Shown: positions 8,889 to 18,063 of the stretch, one piece after another
Numbering within the stretch: position 1 is the stretch's first letter
Layout of the letters: the number at the start of each line of letters is the position of its first letter
Origin: DASSUW01 sp963792385
GTDB lineage: Bacteria > Actinomycetota > Thermoleophilia > Solirubrobacterales > Solirubrobacteraceae
Direction: 5' to 3'
DNA length: 64,000 nt
NCBI GenBank assembly: GCA_963792385.1
Contig: CAWBVZ010000006.1
Coordinates: forward strand, 496,001-560,000
The notes under the pieces: model-generated
Told to the model about the DNA's origin: nothing
Databases searched by the model: none
Seen by the model: the letters and a program-made list of their open reading frames with translations, nothing else
Made by a program: the position numbers and the translations under genes

Positions 8889-10096
8889 GTCCGAGCGCCG
8901 CGAAACAGCTCGAGCAGCCGGTGCGCGGAGCGAACCTGGTCGAACTCGCGCTCCACGAGGTCGCGCCCGGCGCGCGCACGGGACTCGGGTTCGGGCTCGC
9001 GCAGCGCCTCCAGCAGCGCGGCCTGCAGGCTCGCCGCGTCGCCCGGTTCGGCCAGATAACCGGTGACGCCGTCGATGATCAGCTCCGGGACGCCCGACTG
9101 GCGCGTTGCGACGGCCGGAAGTCCGGCGGCCAGCGCCTCCATCAGCGCCACCGGCACGCCCTCCATGTCGCCGTCGGCCGCGACCACGCTCGGCAGCACG
9201 AACAGGTCGGCGAGCGAGAGCAGCGCAGCCACCGCGTCCTCCGGCAAGCTGCCATGGAAGCGGACGCGTCCATCGACCCCGAGCGTTCGCGCCAGCGTCT
9301 CGAGCTCGGCCCGGAGCGGTCCGTCGCCGACCAGCTCGAGCTGCGCGTCCGCGAGCGGCGGCGGCGCGCCGGCGAGCGCCCGGAGCAGGACGGCGTGTCC
9401 TTTCGGCGCCCGCAGCGCCGCGACGCAGGCGATCACCGGTGCCCGGCCCGGCTCCGGCCGCCGCACGCGGAAGGCGAACCGTTCCGGGTACACGCCGCAA
9501 TGGACAACGACCACGTGCAGCCCGCGGGGACCCGCGCGCTCGAGCAGGAACCGTTCGTTGAAGCGCGAGATCGCGACGACGAATGCGGCGTCCGCGGCTT
9601 TGCGTGCAAGCATCGCCTGATGGATGAAGAGGTCGTGTGCGTGTGCCGTGAAGCTGTACGGAACGCCGGTCAGCCGCCAGTTGATCCACGCGGCGAGCGC
9701 CGGATAGGTGGCGAAGTGCGCATGCACGTGCTCGACGCGCTCGCGCTGCAGGCGGCGCGCGTGGGCGGCGGCGAGCGGGATCGTGGCGAGCGCACGCGGG
9801 AGCACACGCGGTACGCGCGCGTAGCCCGCCACCACCGCGCCGACGACCGCCAGCGTCCGCCGCGGCCGTCGCAGCAGCCACCACGCGAGTGCGGCGCACC
9901 CCTGGCCGGCTCCGGCGCGCCACAGCCGCTGCATCCACGGCCGGGCGGCTGCGTGCACGACGCCCTCGTCCACGGCCGGGAACAGCGAGTGCAGCAGCAG
10001 CTCGACATCGGGGTCCTCGGCGACGGCGTCGAGCTCGTGCAGCACGAACGTCTCCGAGACGCTCGGGAATCGCGATACGAGGTAGGCGATCCTCAT
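8885..10096 (-). CDS. Glycosyltransferase family 4 protein
   Basis: This 403-residue GT-B glycosyltransferase begins MRIAYLVSRFPSVSETFVLH, the usual N-terminus of exopolysaccharide GT4 enzymes. The C-terminal donor domain shows PVIACVAALRAPKGH, then the E-x7-E motif EGVPVALMEALAAGLPAVA and GVPELIIDGVTGYLAEPGD. The longer open frame upstream (to 10315) is rejected because the ATG at 10096 overlaps the stop of the upstream phosphatase gene by 4 nt (ATGA), a typical coupled start. The 3' end overlaps the converging nucleotidyltransferase-like gene by 4 nt. Donor and acceptor cannot be predicted. Confidence 0.9.
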   Translation of the reverse strand: MRIAYLVSRFPSVSETFVLHELDAVAEDPDVELLLHSLFPAVDEGVVHAAARPWMQRLWRAGAGQGCAALAWWLLRRPRRTLAVVGAVVAGYARVPRVLPRALATIPLAAAHARRLQRERVEHVHAHFATYPALAAWINWRLTGVPYSFTAHAHDLFIHQAMLARKAADAAFVVAISRFNERFLLERAGPRGLHVVVVHCGVYPERFAFRVRRPEPGRAPVIACVAALRAPKGHAVLLRALAGAPPPLADAQLELVGDGPLRAELETLARTLGVDGRVRFHGSLPEDAVAALLSLADLFVLPSVVAADGDMEGVPVALMEALAAGLPAVATRQSGVPELIIDGVTGYLAEPGDAASLQAALLEALREPEPESRARAGRDLVEREFDQVRSAHRLLELFRGART

Positions 10097-10872
10097 CGCC
10101 GCCGCAGCATCCGTTCCCGCAGGCTCCGGCTCGCGCGCGGCGGACGCTCTGGCAGCGGCCGGCCGTCGAGGATCGCGCGCGGCGCGGCAGTCACCATCCA
10201 CTCCAGCTCGGCGCGGGCGTGCGGAAGGAGCTCGGCGGCATGACTGAGCGCGGCTCCGAGGTCCGGGGGGCGGCGGTCGATCGCGTGCGCGTCGGACGCC
10301 AGGACGTGCGCCCAACCGTGTTCGAGCAGCGTCCGCGCGGTCGTCGCGCCGGCGCTCCGGCGACCGCTGACGCTGCGCGCCGTCAGCTGGACCAGGACGC
10401 CGTGCTCGACGAGCGCGCCGACCGCGGCCGGATGCTCCTGGAAGGTCGGGCTGCGCTCGGGATGGGCGAGCGTGATCCGGAAGCCGCGGGCGGCGAGCTC
10501 CAGGAGGCGCTCGGAGAAGTCGTCCGGCAGTGGGCCGTACGGCGTCTCGACCAGCAGGTCGGCGCCGTTGCCGGCGAGCGTGGCGAGCGCAAGCTCCTCG
10601 TCCGCCAGGCCGGCGGCCGTTTGCAGGTCGACCTCGGCGCCCGGCAGCACCTCGACGGGCAGGCCGCGAGCGTGCAGGTGCTCAGTCAGCTCGCGGGCGC
10701 GTCGGGCCAGCTCGGCCGGTCGCACGCCGGGATGATCGGCACGCAGGTGCGGCGTGGCCACGAGCGTGCGGATGCCGCCGTGGGCCGCGACCTCGGCCAC
10801 CGCGACGCTGCCTGCCAGGTCATCCGGCCCGTCGTCGATGCCGGGCAGGACGTGGGTGTGCAGGTCGATCAC
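10093..10872 (-). CDS. CpsB/YwqE-type tyrosine-protein phosphatase (PHP superfamily)
   Basis: This 259-residue protein opens with the metal-binding PHP motif DLHTHVLPGIDDGPDD. Further ligands include LVATPHLRADHPGV, EVLPGAEVDL, ITLAHPERSP and HVLASDAHA. CpsB/YwqE phosphatases remove phosphate from BY-kinases and so tune capsule chain length; the likely partner is the Wzz/BY-kinase at 24895. The GTG at 10872 is chosen because the PHP motif normally starts at residue 3-5; the upstream open frame is low-complexity Arg/Ala/Pro. It is coupled to the downstream GT4 gene through an ATGA overlap. Confidence 0.92.
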   Translation of the reverse strand: MIDLHTHVLPGIDDGPDDLAGSVAVAEVAAHGGIRTLVATPHLRADHPGVRPAELARRARELTEHLHARGLPVEVLPGAEVDLQTAAGLADEELALATLAGNGADLLVETPYGPLPDDFSERLLELAARGFRITLAHPERSPTFQEHPAAVGALVEHGVLVQLTARSVSGRRSAGATTARTLLEHGWAHVLASDAHAIDRRPPDLGAALSHAAELLPHARAELEWMVTAAPRAILDGRPLPERPPRASRSLRERMLRRR

Positions 10873-10910
10873 GCGCCTGATCTTGGCGGACGCGCCCCAC
10901 GGGAGCGCCT

Positions 10911-12929
10911 GTGACGGCGCTCGCCCCGGCGTCCCCCGCTTCGCCCACCGGAGGCTCGCGGCGCCTCGCGGCCGTGCTCCCGCTCGTCCCCGCGTTCCTC
11001 GTCGCGGCCACGTGGCTGGTGTGGGCGACCGATGGCGGCGGCTACTTCCCCATCGTCCGTTATCCCGGCGCGTTGCTGGCCGCCGCCCTGTTGCTGCTGC
11101 TGGCTGTGGCGCGGCCGCCCGGCGCGTTCGTGCGCTCCCCCGCCCTGCTCCCGCTCGGGCTGCTGGCGGCGTGGACGGCGTGGAACGCGCTGTCGGTCGC
11201 GTGGGTTGGTGCGCCCGACGCCGGTTGGGAGAGCACGAACGAGCTGCTCGCGGTGGTCCTGATGGGAGCGGTGATAGCCGCCACGCCGTGGCGACCGCGC
11301 TCGGTGATGGCGCTGCTCGTGCTGTGGGCGAGCGCGATCGCGGTGATCGCGATCGTCGACCTCGTGACGTTCGCGACCGCGACAGGCGCGGGCGGGCGGC
11401 TGCTCGAAAGCCGCTACCTGGGCCCGATCGGCTACGCGAACGGCACCGCCGCGCTCGGCGCGATGGCCTTCTGGCCGCTGCTCGCGGTTGCCGCCGGTAC
11501 GCGCTTCGGCGCGGCGGCGCGGATCGTCGCGTTGCCGGCCGCGGTCGTCGTGCTCGCGTGGGCGCTGCTGCCGCAGAGCCGCGGGACGATGCTGGCCGGC
11601 ATCGCGGTCGTGCCGCTGTTCGTGGCACTTTCCTCGCAGCGCGCCCGCGTGCTCACGCGGCTCGTCGTGGTCGGCGTCGGGCTGCTGGTGGCCGTGCCGT
11701 CGCTGTTCGAGGTCTACACCGCCTCGCGCCAAGGGCGCCCGCTCGACGACGTGATCGACACCGCGGTGCTGCGCACGGGCCTCGCCGCGGCGATCGCGCT
11801 GGCAGCGTCGGTGCTGCTGGTGGCCGCAGAGCACCGCATTCGCCCGGGCGAACAGGGGCTGCGGTGGATCCGGCGCGCCGGCGTCGCGGCGCTCGTGATC
11901 GCCCTGCTCGGCGCCGCCACCGTGGCGGCGGCGTCGCACGAGCGGATCGCGGACGGGCTATCGGACCGCTGGCACACCTTCTCGTCGAACGCGGACGTCG
12001 AGAACACGCAGACCGGCGCGCGGATCGGGCAGGTGGTGGCGGACAAGCGCTACGACTACTGGAGGGTGGCGCTTCACGCCTTCCGCGACCATCCCGTGGT
12101 GGGGATCGGCGGCGGTGGCTTCGAGAACCGCTACGCCGAGAACAAGGTGTACGCGAAGCACTCGCGCTACGCACACGACGTGTGGCTGCGGGCCCTGTCG
12201 GAGACCGGGGTCGTCGGGCTCGCACTGCTGATCGCAGCGCTGGTCGCGGGCTTGGCCACGCTCGTCCGGATCCGGCGGCGCGCCGCGCCGGAGACGCACG
12301 CGGCGATCGCGGCCGCGGCGGCGCTCGGAACCGCGTTCTTCCTCCAGTGCAGCCTCGATTGGCTGGAGGAGGTGCCGGCGCTCGTCGTCCCGGCCGCGTG
12401 CCTGCCGCTGGCCGTGATGCGGGCGGCGGCGCCCGCGGACGCGCGGCCCCTGCGGTGGGGCGCCCCCGCGGCTGCCGTCCTCGCGGTCGTGGCGATCGTC
12501 GTGATGGTGCCTCCGTACCTGGCCGTGCGGCTCGTCGAGCGCGGCGATGACCTGCGCACGAGCGACCCGCGCGGCGCGCTCGAGTCGTATGACCGCGCCA
12601 GCGGCTTCAACCCGATCGCGGTCGAGCCGTACCGAAGCAGCGGCTTCGTGGCCCTGAACCTGCACGACGCAGCCCTTGCGCGCCGGAGTTTCGAGCGCGC
12701 GCTCGACGTGCGCGAGGACTGGGTGTCGCGCTTCGAGCTCGGGCTGCTCGACTCCCAGGCCGGCCGCCGCGCGCCTGCGCTCGCCCAGCTCGAACGGGCC
12801 GCGCGGCTGAACCGCAACGACCCGATCGTCACCGAAGCGATCGCGGCCGTCGAGAAGGGTGAGCGGCTCGATCCGCTCGCCGTCAACCGCCAGGTGCTCG
12901 AGCAGCCGCTGCTGGCGGCGCCGCCGTGA
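10911..12929 (+). CDS. O-antigen ligase/Wzy-like polymerase with C-terminal TPR
   Basis: This 672-residue multi-span membrane protein has a GTG start. Many hydrophobic segments run from residue about 20 to 450. The O-antigen ligase signature region shows DYWRVALHAFRDHPVVGIGG followed by a large periplasmic loop and HDVWLRALSETGVVGLALL. After the last membrane segments, about 140 residues form TPR-like helices (GALESYDRASGFNPIAVEPY, ALARRSFERALDVREDWVSR). Such proteins polymerise lipid-linked repeat units or ligate glycans outside the membrane. It is divergent from the phosphatase gene, 38 nt apart, and its 3' end overlaps the converging GT4 gene by 47 nt. A second Wzy-like gene lies at 26517. 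Confidence 0.88.
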   Translation: MTALAPASPASPTGGSRRLAAVLPLVPAFLVAATWLVWATDGGGYFPIVRYPGALLAAALLLLLAVARPPGAFVRSPALLPLGLLAAWTAWNALSVAWVGAPDAGWESTNELLAVVLMGAVIAATPWRPRSVMALLVLWASAIAVIAIVDLVTFATATGAGGRLLESRYLGPIGYANGTAALGAMAFWPLLAVAAGTRFGAAARIVALPAAVVVLAWALLPQSRGTMLAGIAVVPLFVALSSQRARVLTRLVVVGVGLLVAVPSLFEVYTASRQGRPLDDVIDTAVLRTGLAAAIALAASVLLVAAEHRIRPGEQGLRWIRRAGVAALVIALLGAATVAAASHERIADGLSDRWHTFSSNADVENTQTGARIGQVVADKRYDYWRVALHAFRDHPVVGIGGGGFENRYAENKVYAKHSRYAHDVWLRALSETGVVGLALLIAALVAGLATLVRIRRRAAPETHAAIAAAAALGTAFFLQCSLDWLEEVPALVVPAACLPLAVMRAAAPADARPLRWGAPAAAVLAVVAIVVMVPPYLAVRLVERGDDLRTSDPRGALESYDRASGFNPIAVEPYRSSGFVALNLHDAALARRSFERALDVREDWVSRFELGLLDSQAGRRAPALAQLERAARLNRNDPIVTEAIAAVEKGERLDPLAVNRQVLEQPLLAAPP

Positions 12930-14139
12930 TCCCGCGGCGGGCCCGCGCCGTCTCCTCGTAGAGGTCGACGAACGCTTCGATCTGGGCGCGCGGCTCGAAC
13001 CGCTCGGCGACATGGCGGCGGCCGGCCTGGCCCATCCGCCGGCGCAGATCGGGATCGCCGGCCAGCCGCTCGAGTGCCTGCGTCAGCGCGCTCGTGTCGC
13101 GTCGCCGTACGACCAGTCCCGTCACGCCGTCGACCACGTTCTCTCCCAGGCCGTCGGCGTCGGTGCAGACGACCGGGACCTCGACCGCCTGCGCCTCCAG
13201 GACGGCGTTCCCGAAGCCCTCCGAGACCGCGGGATGCAGCAGCACGTCCGCCGAACGCAGCTCGCCGAGGACATCGTCCGGCGAGCGGTCGCCGAGCAGG
13301 CGCACGTGGCCGGCGAGGCCGAGGTCGTCGATGCATGCCCGCACGGCCTCCTCGTGCGGGCCGGCGCCGAGCACGCGGTACTCGAGGTCGATCCCCGCGT
13401 CGAGGAGCCGGCGCACGGCCACCAGCCCGTACTCGTGGCCCTTCTTCCAGTGCAGCCGCGCGACGGTGAGCAGGACGAGCGGCCCCTGCCCGCCCTCCCG
13501 CGGCACGCCCGGCGTGAAGCGGGCGGTGTCGACGGCCGGCGGGATCAGCCGGTGCACCTTCCCGGGAGGGCAGCCGCGCCGCAGTGCCCGTTGCCACAAG
13601 TCCTCGCCGAGCACGTGGAGCGCATCGGCGTGCTCCCACACATCGTCGTAGAACCCCGGCTCCTCCAGGCCCGCGTAGCCGACGTCGTAGCCGCGGAACG
13701 ACACCACGACGGGGCAGCCGGCGACGTCGCCCATCCACGTCGAGCCGGCGGCGTCGACACCGAACTCGAAGTGGATCACGTCCGGCTCGAGGCCGAGCAT
13801 GTGCGCACCGGACAGCAGCCGCCGCGCTGCATCGACCGGCGGCTGGGTGCGAGCGGCCGCCGCGATCCGCGGGCCGCCCGTGCGCGCCTGGCGTACGGCG
13901 GCGTGGCCGGCGGCGAGGAGATCGCGCACGGTGCGGGCGGGGCGCTCGCGCGGGGCGTGCACGTGCACGCGTCCCGCCGCAAGCTCGGCCAGGCCCGGGA
14001 ACGCCTCCCAGGCCTCCGGAGCGGAGACCGAGCACCACACGTGCGCGTCGACGCCGTGAGCGAGCAGGCCGGTGAAGTGCGAGACGATGAACCGCTGGGA
14101 CGGTTCCGGGAACTGCCCGACGACGAGCAGCACCCTCAT
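12883..14139 (-). CDS. Glycosyltransferase family 4 protein
   Basis: This 418-residue GT-B enzyme starts MRVLLVVGQFPEPSQRFIVS. The donor half carries LVLLTVARLHWKKGHEYGL, RVLGAGPHEEAVRACI and the E-x7-E motif EGFGNAVLEAQAVEVPVVCT. The acceptor half contains VIHFEFGVDAAGSTWMGDVA. The ATG at 14139 sits 4 nt into the previous minus-strand gene, giving a coupled start, whereas the much longer upstream frame is out of register with any homologous sequence. It is the last gene of the minus-strand run 16836-12883 (methyltransferase, deacetylase, GT-like, GT4). Confidence 0.9.
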   Translation of the reverse strand: MRVLLVVGQFPEPSQRFIVSHFTGLLAHGVDAHVWCSVSAPEAWEAFPGLAELAAGRVHVHAPRERPARTVRDLLAAGHAAVRQARTGGPRIAAAARTQPPVDAARRLLSGAHMLGLEPDVIHFEFGVDAAGSTWMGDVAGCPVVVSFRGYDVGYAGLEEPGFYDDVWEHADALHVLGEDLWQRALRRGCPPGKVHRLIPPAVDTARFTPGVPREGGQGPLVLLTVARLHWKKGHEYGLVAVRRLLDAGIDLEYRVLGAGPHEEAVRACIDDLGLAGHVRLLGDRSPDDVLGELRSADVLLHPAVSEGFGNAVLEAQAVEVPVVCTDADGLGENVVDGVTGLVVRRRDTSALTQALERLAGDPDLRRRMGQAGRRHVAERFEPRAQIEAFVDLYEETARARRGITAAPPAAAARAPGG

Positions 14140-15008
14140 GCCGCGAGCTCCCCGAGCAGCGCGCGTCCGCATGCCTCGACGTCCGTGACGGCGGCGCGCC
14201 GCCCACGCGCGGCAAGGTCGGCGCGGAGTGCCGGATCCGCCGCGAGCGCCGACAGGGCGGCCGCGAGTGCCTCCGGCTCGCGCGGCGGTACGAGCTGGGC
14301 GCCCTGCAGCTCGCGCGCTGTCGGCAGGTCGCTCGCGATGGCCGGCACCGCGCACGCGAACGCGTGCAGCAGCCCAGGCCACGCACGGTCCTCGACGGCG
14401 GCGACGACGACCGCGTCGGCCTCCTGCACCGCCTCGCGCTCGCCGCCGGCGGCGACGGTGACGGCGCGCTCGACGCCGAGGTCGAACGCGGTGAACACGA
14501 CCGACTCGCGCATCGGCCCGGCCCCGGCCACGCGCAGCTCGACGCGCGTGCCGGCGCCGATCAGCAGCGCCACCGCCGCGACGACATGCTCGTGGCCGGC
14601 ACTCCAGTGCAGCGGCGCGACGCTGGCGACGCGCAGCACACGGCCACCATCCGACGAGCCGGCCCCGGGCGGAACGGCGGGTCGCACGACGCGGGCACGC
14701 GCCTCCCCGTTCCAGGCCGCGGCGAGCGCCGCCGAAGTGGCGACGACGTCGGCGCTGCGCAGCAGCCGGTCGCCCGGCCTCGGCGATACGTCGAGCAGCG
14801 CAATGACGCGGCCGGTGCGCCCGCGCGGCGGCGCACCGTCCGCCGGGCGGACGGCCGGCAGCAGCGTCGCGTCCCATCGACTCGGCCGCGCGCCGTCGTG
14901 CTCGCCGACGTGCGCGCCGGCCGCCCGCAGCGCCGCGACGGCCCACGCCGGGAACCGGTGGCCGGGCCATGCGCGCCGCGGGACGAGGACGCGCGGGGCG
15001 CTCGTCAC
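14136..15008 (-). CDS. Glycosyltransferase-like protein with altered E-x7-E motif
   Basis: This 290-residue protein is shorter than usual for GT4. The C-terminal half aligns by eye with GT-B donor domains: LRVASVAPLHWSAGHEHVV, ELRVAGAGPMRES and LLHAFACAVPAIASD. In the last motif the normally conserved second glutamate (LLEAMACG in typical members) is histidine and the first is aspartate, so catalysis is doubtful. The acceptor half is reduced to about 130 residues. It starts with GTG at 15008, which overlaps the deacetylase stop (GTGA). It may be a non-catalytic partner of the neighbouring GT4. Confidence 0.72.
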   Translation of the reverse strand: MTSAPRVLVPRRAWPGHRFPAWAVAALRAAGAHVGEHDGARPSRWDATLLPAVRPADGAPPRGRTGRVIALLDVSPRPGDRLLRSADVVATSAALAAAWNGEARARVVRPAVPPGAGSSDGGRVLRVASVAPLHWSAGHEHVVAAVALLIGAGTRVELRVAGAGPMRESVVFTAFDLGVERAVTVAAGGEREAVQEADAVVVAAVEDRAWPGLLHAFACAVPAIASDLPTARELQGAQLVPPREPEALAAALSALAADPALRADLAARGRRAAVTDVEACGRALLGELAA

Positions 15009-15964
15009 GATCCACCCGCGAGCGCACGGGCGAGCTCGACCGCGGTGTGATCGGCCGAGGCGAACGACGGCTGGAAGCGGCCGAGCAGCAGCGGGTCGTC
15101 GTGCCCGCGCACGGGCGCGGCGACGAGCGTGTAGCCGCACTGGAACCCGGCGGTGCGCGCCGCGTGAGCGACCCGCTGATCCGCAAGCCCGAACGAGTAC
15201 GCGACCGTGCGCAGCGGCCGGCCCGCGATCGCCTCGAGCCGGTCGCGCCCATCGCTCAGGGCGTTGGCGAGCTCCTCGTCGCCGAGGAGGTCGAGCGACT
15301 CGTGTTCGCGGGTGTGGAAGCCGAGCTCGAACCCGGCATCGACGATCCGGCGCAGTGCCGGCTCGCGCAGGCCCACCTCGCGCAGCGCGCCGCCCGCACG
15401 CTCAGTCAGTGCCGCGGTCAGCGCGTCGCGCTCGTCGCGCGGGAGCCGCCGGATCGCGTCGGCCACGCGGTGAGCGCCACCCCGGCCGGCGGCGTCGTCC
15501 ACCGGTGGAAGCAGCGGATCGTCGACCGCCATGCCGGCGTCAAGCGCGGCTTGGAGCGCCTCCCAGAAGAAAGGGCGCGAGCGGTCGAGCGCCGCGCCGC
15601 CGACGAAGAACGTGGCCGGCACCCCCGCGGAACGGAGCAGGTCGAGCGTGAGCATGGCATGGCCGGCGAGGTCGTCGTCGAAGGTGACGGCGAGTGGGAA
15701 CGGCGCGCCGCGCCGCCGGCCGGCCACGGCTTCCGGCAGCTGCGATGCGGTCACCAGACTGAAGCGGTCGCGCAGCAGTCGAAGTTGGGCGGCGAACAGC
15801 CGGCTCCCGAGGAGCGGCACGAGCTCGTAGCCCGCCCGCCCCTGCGGATCGCCGACGCGGTGGTAGCAGAGCGCCGCGCCACTCCCGCCGGACCGCAGGC
15901 GCGCGGCGCGGAGCAGCGCGCGCGCCGCGGGCGCCCGGAGGTGACGCTTGCTTATCGCACGCAT
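15005..15964 (-). CDS. Polysaccharide deacetylase (NodB-fold, carbohydrate esterase 4)
   Basis: This 319-residue protein has the NodB motifs: motif 1 PLAVTFDDDLAGH (the usual TFDDG with the last glycine changed to aspartate), motif 2 GFHTREHESLD with the H-x3-H metal pair, and a later TVAYSFG segment. CYHRVGD near residue 33 and VPATFFVGGAALD are typical of exopolysaccharide deacetylases. No signal peptide is evident, so it may act on lipid-linked intermediates at the inner face or use an uncleaved N-terminus. It overlaps the upstream methyltransferase by 13 nt and the downstream GT-like gene by 4 nt. Confidence 0.87.
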   Translation of the reverse strand: MRAISKRHLRAPAARALLRAARLRSGGSGAALCYHRVGDPQGRAGYELVPLLGSRLFAAQLRLLRDRFSLVTASQLPEAVAGRRRGAPFPLAVTFDDDLAGHAMLTLDLLRSAGVPATFFVGGAALDRSRPFFWEALQAALDAGMAVDDPLLPPVDDAAGRGGAHRVADAIRRLPRDERDALTAALTERAGGALREVGLREPALRRIVDAGFELGFHTREHESLDLLGDEELANALSDGRDRLEAIAGRPLRTVAYSFGLADQRVAHAARTAGFQCGYTLVAAPVRGHDDPLLLGRFQPSFASADHTAVELARALAGGS

Positions 15965-16836
15965 TGCAGCCGCAACTCGAGCGCTTCCAGGTCCTCGCTG
16001 CTGTACCGCCGGAAGCGCGGCGCGAGGTCGATGCCGTCGAGCTGCCGCCGCTGCGCGTCGGTCGGCCGCTTGACGTGCTCGGCGATCGTCGTGAACCCGG
16101 CATCGGCGAACAGCTGCTGGTAGTCCGCCAGCCTGAGCCGGTTCTGGTAGTGCAGGTCCGGGTTGACGAATCGCCAGGCGCGGTCGGGCACGCCGAGGAA
16201 GTGGTAGGGGCCGAGGCCGTCGTCGAAGTAGGAGTAGTGGTCCTTCATGTCGATCGCGCAGGACACCAACCCGCCCGGCCGCAGCAGCCGCGCGCTCTCG
16301 CGCAGGATCGCCGCGATGTCAGGCGCGGAGATGTGCTCGAGCGTGAAGGTGCTCGAGATCATGTCCACGCTTGACGCCGGCAGCCCGGTGGCACGCGCGT
16401 CGCACGGCGCGAGGTAGCGGATCCCGAGGCGGCGCTCGAGCTCACCGCTGCTCTCGATCGGCTCGAACGACCGGTCCGGTTCGCCCAGCATCGCGGGAAG
16501 CCGTCGAAGGGTGTCGTTGACCAGCTCCAGACGGAGGTTCTCGCGGATGTCGACCACGATCTGGCTCCCGACGCCCGACAGCGCGAGCGTGAGCGGGCCG
16601 ACAAGGTCCCAGCCGGCTCCGAACTCGTACAGCACGGCGTCCTGCGGCTCGAGCGCGGGCGCATGCCGGCGCAGCGCACGGAAGTGGTTTCGCGCCTCCT
16701 CCACGTGCATCCGAAAGACGCCGTCGGAGGCCGGGAGGTTTCGCGTCACATGGCGCTGGAGCAGGTAGTTGACCGCGGCCCCGCGCGGGACGTGACTCAA
16801 CGTCCCCTGGACGGCCGCTTTGACGATCCACCGCAT
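15952..16836 (-). CDS. SAM-dependent methyltransferase (class I)
   Basis: This 294-residue protein has glycine-rich motif I as YEFGAGWDLVG, an acidic strand end IVVDIRE, SVDMISSTFTLEHISAPDIA as the motif IV/V region, and ILRESARLLRPGGLVSCAID after it. This pattern is typical of small-molecule or sugar methyltransferases. The start is the ATG at 16836, which leaves a 63-nt divergent gap to the GT4 gene at 16900. It heads the minus-strand run with the deacetylase and two GT-like genes, so it probably methylates a sugar of the same repeat unit. Confidence 0.82.
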   Translation of the reverse strand: MRWIVKAAVQGTLSHVPRGAAVNYLLQRHVTRNLPASDGVFRMHVEEARNHFRALRRHAPALEPQDAVLYEFGAGWDLVGPLTLALSGVGSQIVVDIRENLRLELVNDTLRRLPAMLGEPDRSFEPIESSGELERRLGIRYLAPCDARATGLPASSVDMISSTFTLEHISAPDIAAILRESARLLRPGGLVSCAIDMKDHYSYFDDGLGPYHFLGVPDRAWRFVNPDLHYQNRLRLADYQQLFADAGFTTIAEHVKRPTDAQRRQLDGIDLAPRFRRYSSEDLEALELRLQCVR

Positions 16837-16899
16837 CCGTGCGAATAGTCCCAGTCCACGCCGGGATCGGCTACGAGCTAGTCGTCCACTACGCTCGCC

Positions 16900-18060
16900 A
16901 TGCTCGTGCGAGTCGCCCACATCGTGCACCACTACGGTCAGCTCTCGGAGAGCTTCATCCCGGACGCGCTGGAGGAGCTCGAGCGCGCGGGGACGCAGGG
17001 ATGGGTCGCGACGATGTCGGTGCAGGGCCGTGGCACCTACCCCTTCCCGGCCGCCGATCGGTTGCTCGTGTGTCCGCCGCCGGGGGTGGCCCGCCGCGCG
17101 CTCGACCGCCTGCGCGGGCGATCCGGCACCGAGCGCTTCGCCGCGCATGCTGCCGAGCGCCTGCGTCCGGCATCGCCCGCGATCGTGCACGCCCAGTTCG
17201 GCTGGGGCGCGGTGTCGGGAGTCGCCGTGGCGCGCCGCCTCGGCGTCCCGGCCGTCGCGACGTTCCACGGCACCGACGTCACCGTCGTGCCCGTCACGGA
17301 GTCCACCGCGCCTGGCTGGCACGGCCCGCGCGGGCATTCGTACGCGCCAATGTTCGAGCAGCTCGACACGGCGATCGCCGTGTCGGACTTCATCGCGGCG
17401 AAGCTGCGCGCCCTTGGGTTCCCCGGGCCGATCGAGCTGATCCCCGCCGGCGTGAGCCTGGAGCGCATGCCGTTCCGGGACGCGGAACCGGCCGGCGACC
17501 CGCGCATCCTGTACGTCGGCCGCCTGACCGAGCAGAAGGGGCTCGCGGTCCTGCTCAAGGCGATGCCGCGGATCCTCGAGACGGCACCGACCGCGCAACT
17601 GGAGGTCATCGGCGGCGGCGCGGCCCGCGGCGATCTCGAGCGCCTCGCTCAGCAGCTCGGCGTCAGCGCCCAGACGTCGTTCCGCGGCGCGCTGCCGGCC
17701 CGCGAAGACGTGCTGGCGAGTTTGCGCAGCGCCCACGTCTTCGTCATGCCGAGCCGGGCGATGCCGGACGGCCAGGCCGAGGGATCGCCCGTGGTCACGA
17801 AGGAGGCGCAAGCCGTCGGCGTCCCGGTCGTCGCGACCGACACCGGCGGCATCGCGGAGACGGTGCCGCCCGAGCATCGCGACGACCTCGTCCCGAACGA
17901 CGATCCGCCCGCGCTGGCGGACGCGGTCACGCGCCTGCTCGCGCACGCGGACGCGCGGCGCGACCGTGCGCAGCGCGCTCGTGGATGGGTCGAGGAGCAG
18001 TTCGACGCCACCGCGCTCGCCCGCCGCACCGTGGCGCTCTACCACCGGCTCGCCATCTAG
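16900..18060 (+). CDS. Glycosyltransferase family 4 protein
   Basis: This 386-residue GT-B enzyme begins MLVRVAHIVHHYGQLSESFI. It has VATFHGTDVTVVP in the acceptor domain, RILYVGRLTEQKGLAVLLK at the start of the donor domain, and the E-x7-E motif EGSPVVTKEAQAVGVPVVAT followed by DTGGIAETV. It heads a plus-strand run (GT4, FkbM methyltransferase, flippase) with very short gaps of 3 and 1 nt, so the three are likely cotranscribed and act on one glycan. Confidence 0.91.
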   Translation: MLVRVAHIVHHYGQLSESFIPDALEELERAGTQGWVATMSVQGRGTYPFPAADRLLVCPPPGVARRALDRLRGRSGTERFAAHAAERLRPASPAIVHAQFGWGAVSGVAVARRLGVPAVATFHGTDVTVVPVTESTAPGWHGPRGHSYAPMFEQLDTAIAVSDFIAAKLRALGFPGPIELIPAGVSLERMPFRDAEPAGDPRILYVGRLTEQKGLAVLLKAMPRILETAPTAQLEVIGGGAARGDLERLAQQLGVSAQTSFRGALPAREDVLASLRSAHVFVMPSRAMPDGQAEGSPVVTKEAQAVGVPVVATDTGGIAETVPPEHRDDLVPNDDPPALADAVTRLLAHADARRDRAQRARGWVEEQFDATALARRTVALYHRLAI

Positions 18061-18063
18061 CCT

